From assembly GCA_019914995.1 (NCBI GenBank), contig CM034128.1, positions 4,466,501 through 4,530,500 on the forward strand: a stretch of 64,000 bases of DNA. The letters run 5' to 3'. The notes beneath the pieces are model-generated. The model was not told the DNA's origin. It saw only the letters and a program-made list of their open reading frames with translations, and searched no databases. The stretch is from Acanthochlamys bracteata. Lineage: Eukaryota > Streptophyta > Magnoliopsida > Pandanales > Velloziaceae. The position numbers and the translations under genes are program-made. Positions 62,301 through 64,000 of the stretch are shown one piece after another; the first letter of the stretch is position 1, and each line of letters begins with the position of its first letter.

Positions 62301-62799
62301 GGTTGAAACCTGTTGACCACAACCAATCCTGCATGAAATTTCGGAATAAGAAAAGCTCTCATGTTTCTGTTAAAAGATTGGCAGGTGGTACCTATAAAAT
62401 ATTAGCTTTGGAAAAATTCTTTTGCTGAAAGGAACCGTAGGGAGGCCATTAATGATCAAATCTACGATCATTAACCTCAGGTGATTCTGTTCACGTTTCC
62501 AAAACCACATCAGCCACCATTTGATATCTGCACGCAGATGCATCAGATAAAGGTGAGAGCTCTTTGCAGTTTTTTCTGCAGAACTTCATGTGCAAAATTC
62601 ACAGAGAGCAAGGTAGAATTTCAATAAACTGCATCTAATACTCCAGGAAACTGCATTCATCATTATAAACAGCTTAACAAAGATGATGCAGGCCAAAATT
62701 ATCTGGAGTTGCTGACAAAGAAAAAGGTTAAAAATCGAACTTACCCAAAATATGAAATAATCTCTCTGTGAGAATTTCAACAAAACTTAGACTGGTGCT
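59400..62799. other. Intergenic, AT-rich, between bHLH and UBP27-like genes
   Basis: The first few hundred bases are the bHLH leader and promoter. A ~146-bp MITE-like block lies at 60027-60172 (AGGGTTTGGTTAGAGTACTT; inverted right end AGAATGTCGTTTGGTATTAC). Another AT-rich block is at about 61000-61165. A short (GAAT)n run is near 61886. Bases from about 62200 are the probable 3' UTR of the UBP27-like gene, perhaps with a UTR intron (GGGTAAGT on the minus strand near 62745). Confidence 0.45.
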
Positions 62800-64000
62800 T
62801 CAATTCTCTACTGGTGCTTCAATTCTTTCATAAAATAGCAAGCTTGCCTCTGCAGCAAGAACAGCTTCTTCAGATAACCTTGACACTTCATTATCTGATA
62901 TATAAAACCACTGGCTATTATCTGACAGTTGCGTGGAGTTGCCACCTTCTGGTTCAAACTTGACTTTCCTATATACAGCATAATGTCCACTTCCAGGTCT
63001 CCCATAGTGTTCTACAACAGAACAAAGGTGGTACGTAGAATAACTTGGAGACTGAAACCTACCAGTGTTAACAATCTGCACTACACAACAAAATGTTAAT
63101 CAGATATTAATAATAGAGCTTCTTTATAAAAATAATCAGCCAAGCTAGGGCTTAATGTTCCCTAGCACAAAGCTTTTAGGCATCCTTTCGACATTTTTTT
63201 AATTTGTGAGTAATTCATGTTAGCAAACATCAATTGTTGGACTACTTGTCATAAATGGAACAGTGAAAAAGTGATTTAAAGAAAGACTGTCTTGGCAAAG
63301 AAAAGCAACCACTACCTCGTTGATTGGCTGTAGCTGAGGACAATCCAAATCAGTAGGTAATGGTTTGCTCATAGCACTGGAATCTATGCAGCAATCACCC
63401 ATAAAGGAATCAACAGAAGGATCCTTAGGGAGTTCGAAAGATGAGACTGCAACTTCCTTCCCATAGCCTTTTGAGGAAATTTTTTCACCAAAACTTTTAA
63501 AGAATGACATTGCCTGTGATTCCAAGGTCAAATAACTTGCTGGAACGGTTAATAGCTGCTGCTGCTTTTGCTGTGCTTGATTCTTTTTGATATCTAGATT
63601 CTGCCCCACAACTTTTGTAACTTCCATGAATGGGGACAGGTCCAGAACCAAAGGAAAAGATATGCGTCCCTGATTTAGAGAACTTTCATTGTATATTGTG
63701 GAAAAGCAAAGCTAGTACCTGAACGTGAAATTCTAATGAACAAAATCTACCACATGATGGACTTGAGATACCTGAGTTTTGATAAGTCCACCATTTTCAT
63801 TCATGGACACTCATTGGAGATGAAGGCATAAAATCTACAGATAGAATTTATGGAACGGTGTTTGTATAGCAAAGAGGGAAACACATATTTATTCCTTATA
63901 GTCTGAACAGAAAGATTCTCCAGAAGTCATACCTTTGGGCTGCGAGCAATACTTAGTTGGTTTATGGCATCTGAAAAGCCAGACCATGTAATATCTTTTT
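62800..64000 (-). CDS. UBP27: Ubiquitin carboxyl-terminal hydrolase, UBP27-like, 3' part with in-frame stop
   Basis: Exons: 63933-64000 (open to the window edge), 63772-63834, 63316-63669, 62800-63075; internal junctions are phase 0. Reads WSGFSDAINQLSIARSPK, then ILCLHLQ-stop-VSMNENGGLIKTQ, GRISFPLVLDLSPFMEVTKV, and finally STYHLCSVVEHYGRPGSGHY, with the catalytic His of GSGHYAVYR, and WFYISDNEVSRLSEEAVLAA. USP-type cysteine proteases remove ubiquitin; Arabidopsis UBP27 sits on the mitochondrial outer membrane. The N-terminal anchor and Cys box lie outside the window. The TGA at 63811-63813 stands where the family has Arg (LCxHLQR), a single C-to-T change from CGA. Reading continues normally after it, so the gene is either recently broken or the base is wrong. 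Paralogue identity is inferred. Confidence 0.78.

Overview
The window is nuclear DNA of a flowering plant, almost certainly a eudicot and probably a woody rosid. Genes have several introns with GT..AG borders, intergenic DNA is very AT-rich and full of small transposons, and the proteins are plant-specific families (SPARK receptor, PUB25/26-type U-box ligase, ZHOUPI/bHLH95-type factor, CslB/H-type cellulose synthase-like remnant). The species cannot be named from sequence alone. Exon borders were placed by eye from splice sites, reading-frame phase and remembered family patterns; no alignment was run.

Layout. 1-1234 (-): 5' end of a SPARK-ectodomain protein. 3963-7430 (+): PI-PLC X-domain protein with an apparent one-base deletion in exon 2. 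8408-10087 (-): unrecognised small membrane protein gene. 10799-12940 (-): ribosomal protein eS10. 13951-17309 (-): receptor-like cytoplasmic-type kinase with one membrane segment. 19659-26165 (-): nicotinate phosphoribosyltransferase, 15 exons. 27.3-37.7 kb: gene-poor, holding a decayed Ty1/copia element, a tandem pair of ~700-bp units and a miniature LTR (TRIM-like) element. 37735-38961 (+): intronless U-box E3 ligase. 39-43.9 kb: AT-rich DNA. 43.9-48.6 kb: a 3.4-kb foldback element with ~1.2-kb arms, followed by a train of palindromic MITEs separated by (TA)n. 50.1-53.5 kb (-): decayed PIF/Harbinger transposase and Myb/SANT-like partner, with a C-rich repeat array. 56386-57316 (+): truncated CslB/H-like pseudogene between MITEs. 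57586-59399 (-): bHLH95/ZHOUPI-like factor. 62800-64000 (-): 3' part of a UBP27-like deubiquitinase with an in-frame stop.

The genes are ordinary, unlinked housekeeping and signalling genes, not a pathway cluster. The less ordinary content is the repeat structure at 43.9-48.6 kb, the TRIM-like element, and three genes or gene fragments carrying disabling lesions (PLC, CslB/H-like, UBP27-like).
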